The notes under the pieces: generated by a model
The model's database searches: none
Told to the model about the DNA's origin: nothing
What the model saw: the letters and a program-made list of their open reading frames with translations, nothing else
In this document: in pieces, positions 6,311 to 6,381 of the stretch
Numbering within the stretch: the first letter of the stretch is position 1
Layout of the letters: every line of letters begins with the position of its first letter
Translations under genes and position numbers: made by a program
Assembly (NCBI GenBank): GCA_905193585.1
Contig: CAJJPG010000103.1
Location: 1-6,381 of the forward strand
Reading direction: 5' to 3'
DNA: 6,381 nt
Source of the DNA: an uncultured Oscillospiraceae bacterium
GTDB taxonomy: Bacteria > Bacillota > Clostridia > Oscillospirales > Acutalibacteraceae

Positions 6311-6381
6311 CCTCAGTCAACTTCGTTGACAGCTCCCCTCTGTTTCGGCAGAGCCGAAAAGAAGGGAGCCAAATAGGCTCC
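6311..6381. repeat. Palindrome-rich intergenic repeat, continues past the right edge
   Basis: Three perfect inverted repeats are packed here: GTCAAC-TTC-GTTGAC (6316-6330), TTTCGGC-AGA-GCCGAAA (6343-6359), and GGAGCC-AAATA-GGCTCC (6365-6381). In addition GCTCCC (6332-6337) pairs with GGGAGC (6364-6369) to enclose the second hairpin. No reading frame is evident. The text, especially CTCAGTCAACTTCGTTGAC followed by AGCTCCCCTC, resembles from memory a short dispersed palindromic element common between genes in gut Clostridia. It is likely a MITE-like or REP-like sequence, but no second copy is inside this window. Confidence 0.6.
6357..6381 (-). terminator. Possible intrinsic terminator for a gene beyond the right edge
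   Basis: On the minus strand GGAGCC, loop TATTT, GGCTCC is followed by C-TTC-TTTT, the layout of an intrinsic terminator. The stem may extend past the window. The same bases also take part in the alternative GCTCCC/GGGAGC pairing of the repeat, so it may be only a repeat arm. Confidence 0.35.

Overview
The window reads as chromosomal DNA of a Gram-positive, low-to-mid GC Firmicute. It is most likely an uncultured gut-type Clostridia member; an Oscillospiraceae/Ruminococcaceae-like lineage is my guess from gene content, strong GGAGG ribosome sites and the style of intergenic repeat, not from any search. All six recognisable genes lie on the minus strand, so transcription runs from high to low coordinates. 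No RNA gene, insertion sequence, phage gene or CRISPR array is visible.

Right edge to left: 6271-6381 holds no gene. It contains a degenerate TTAGAYA heptamer tract and a cluster of short palindromes that looks like a dispersed Clostridia-type intergenic repeat, possibly with a terminator for a gene off the edge. A near-consensus sigma-A promoter (6240-6268) then drives a diacylglycerol glycosyltransferase-like gene (5091-6212). Next comes a short spacer with a second strong promoter (5044-5072) and a predicted mRNA hairpin that buries the Shine-Dalgarno sequence of the next gene.

From that promoter runs a tight cluster, probably one operon: a TepA/ClpP-like serine protease (4289-4981), an FtsK/SpoIIIE DNA translocase (1766-4246), a membrane-anchored ComEC-like metallo-beta-lactamase-fold protein (874-1782), a YqeG-type HAD phosphatase (368-871), and the first 122 codons of an endonuclease IV-like TIM-barrel protein running off the left edge (1-366). 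The last three junctions are a 17-base overlap, a 2-base gap and a 1-base gap, consistent with translational coupling.

The tepA-ftsK/spoIIIE order matches what I know of Bacillus subtilis (tepA/ymfB upstream of spoIIIE), so this half is a conserved Firmicute neighbourhood. The downstream genes suggest a loose DNA theme (translocase, ComEC-like MBL protein, AP-endonuclease-like protein) plus a possible lipid link (YqeG is related to phosphatidylglycerophosphate phosphatases; the neighbouring glycosyltransferase makes glycolipids in its family). I see no clearly new defence or mobile system. The most original signals are the SD-sequestering hairpin before tepA and the anchored ComEC-like protein embedded in the ftsK operon.
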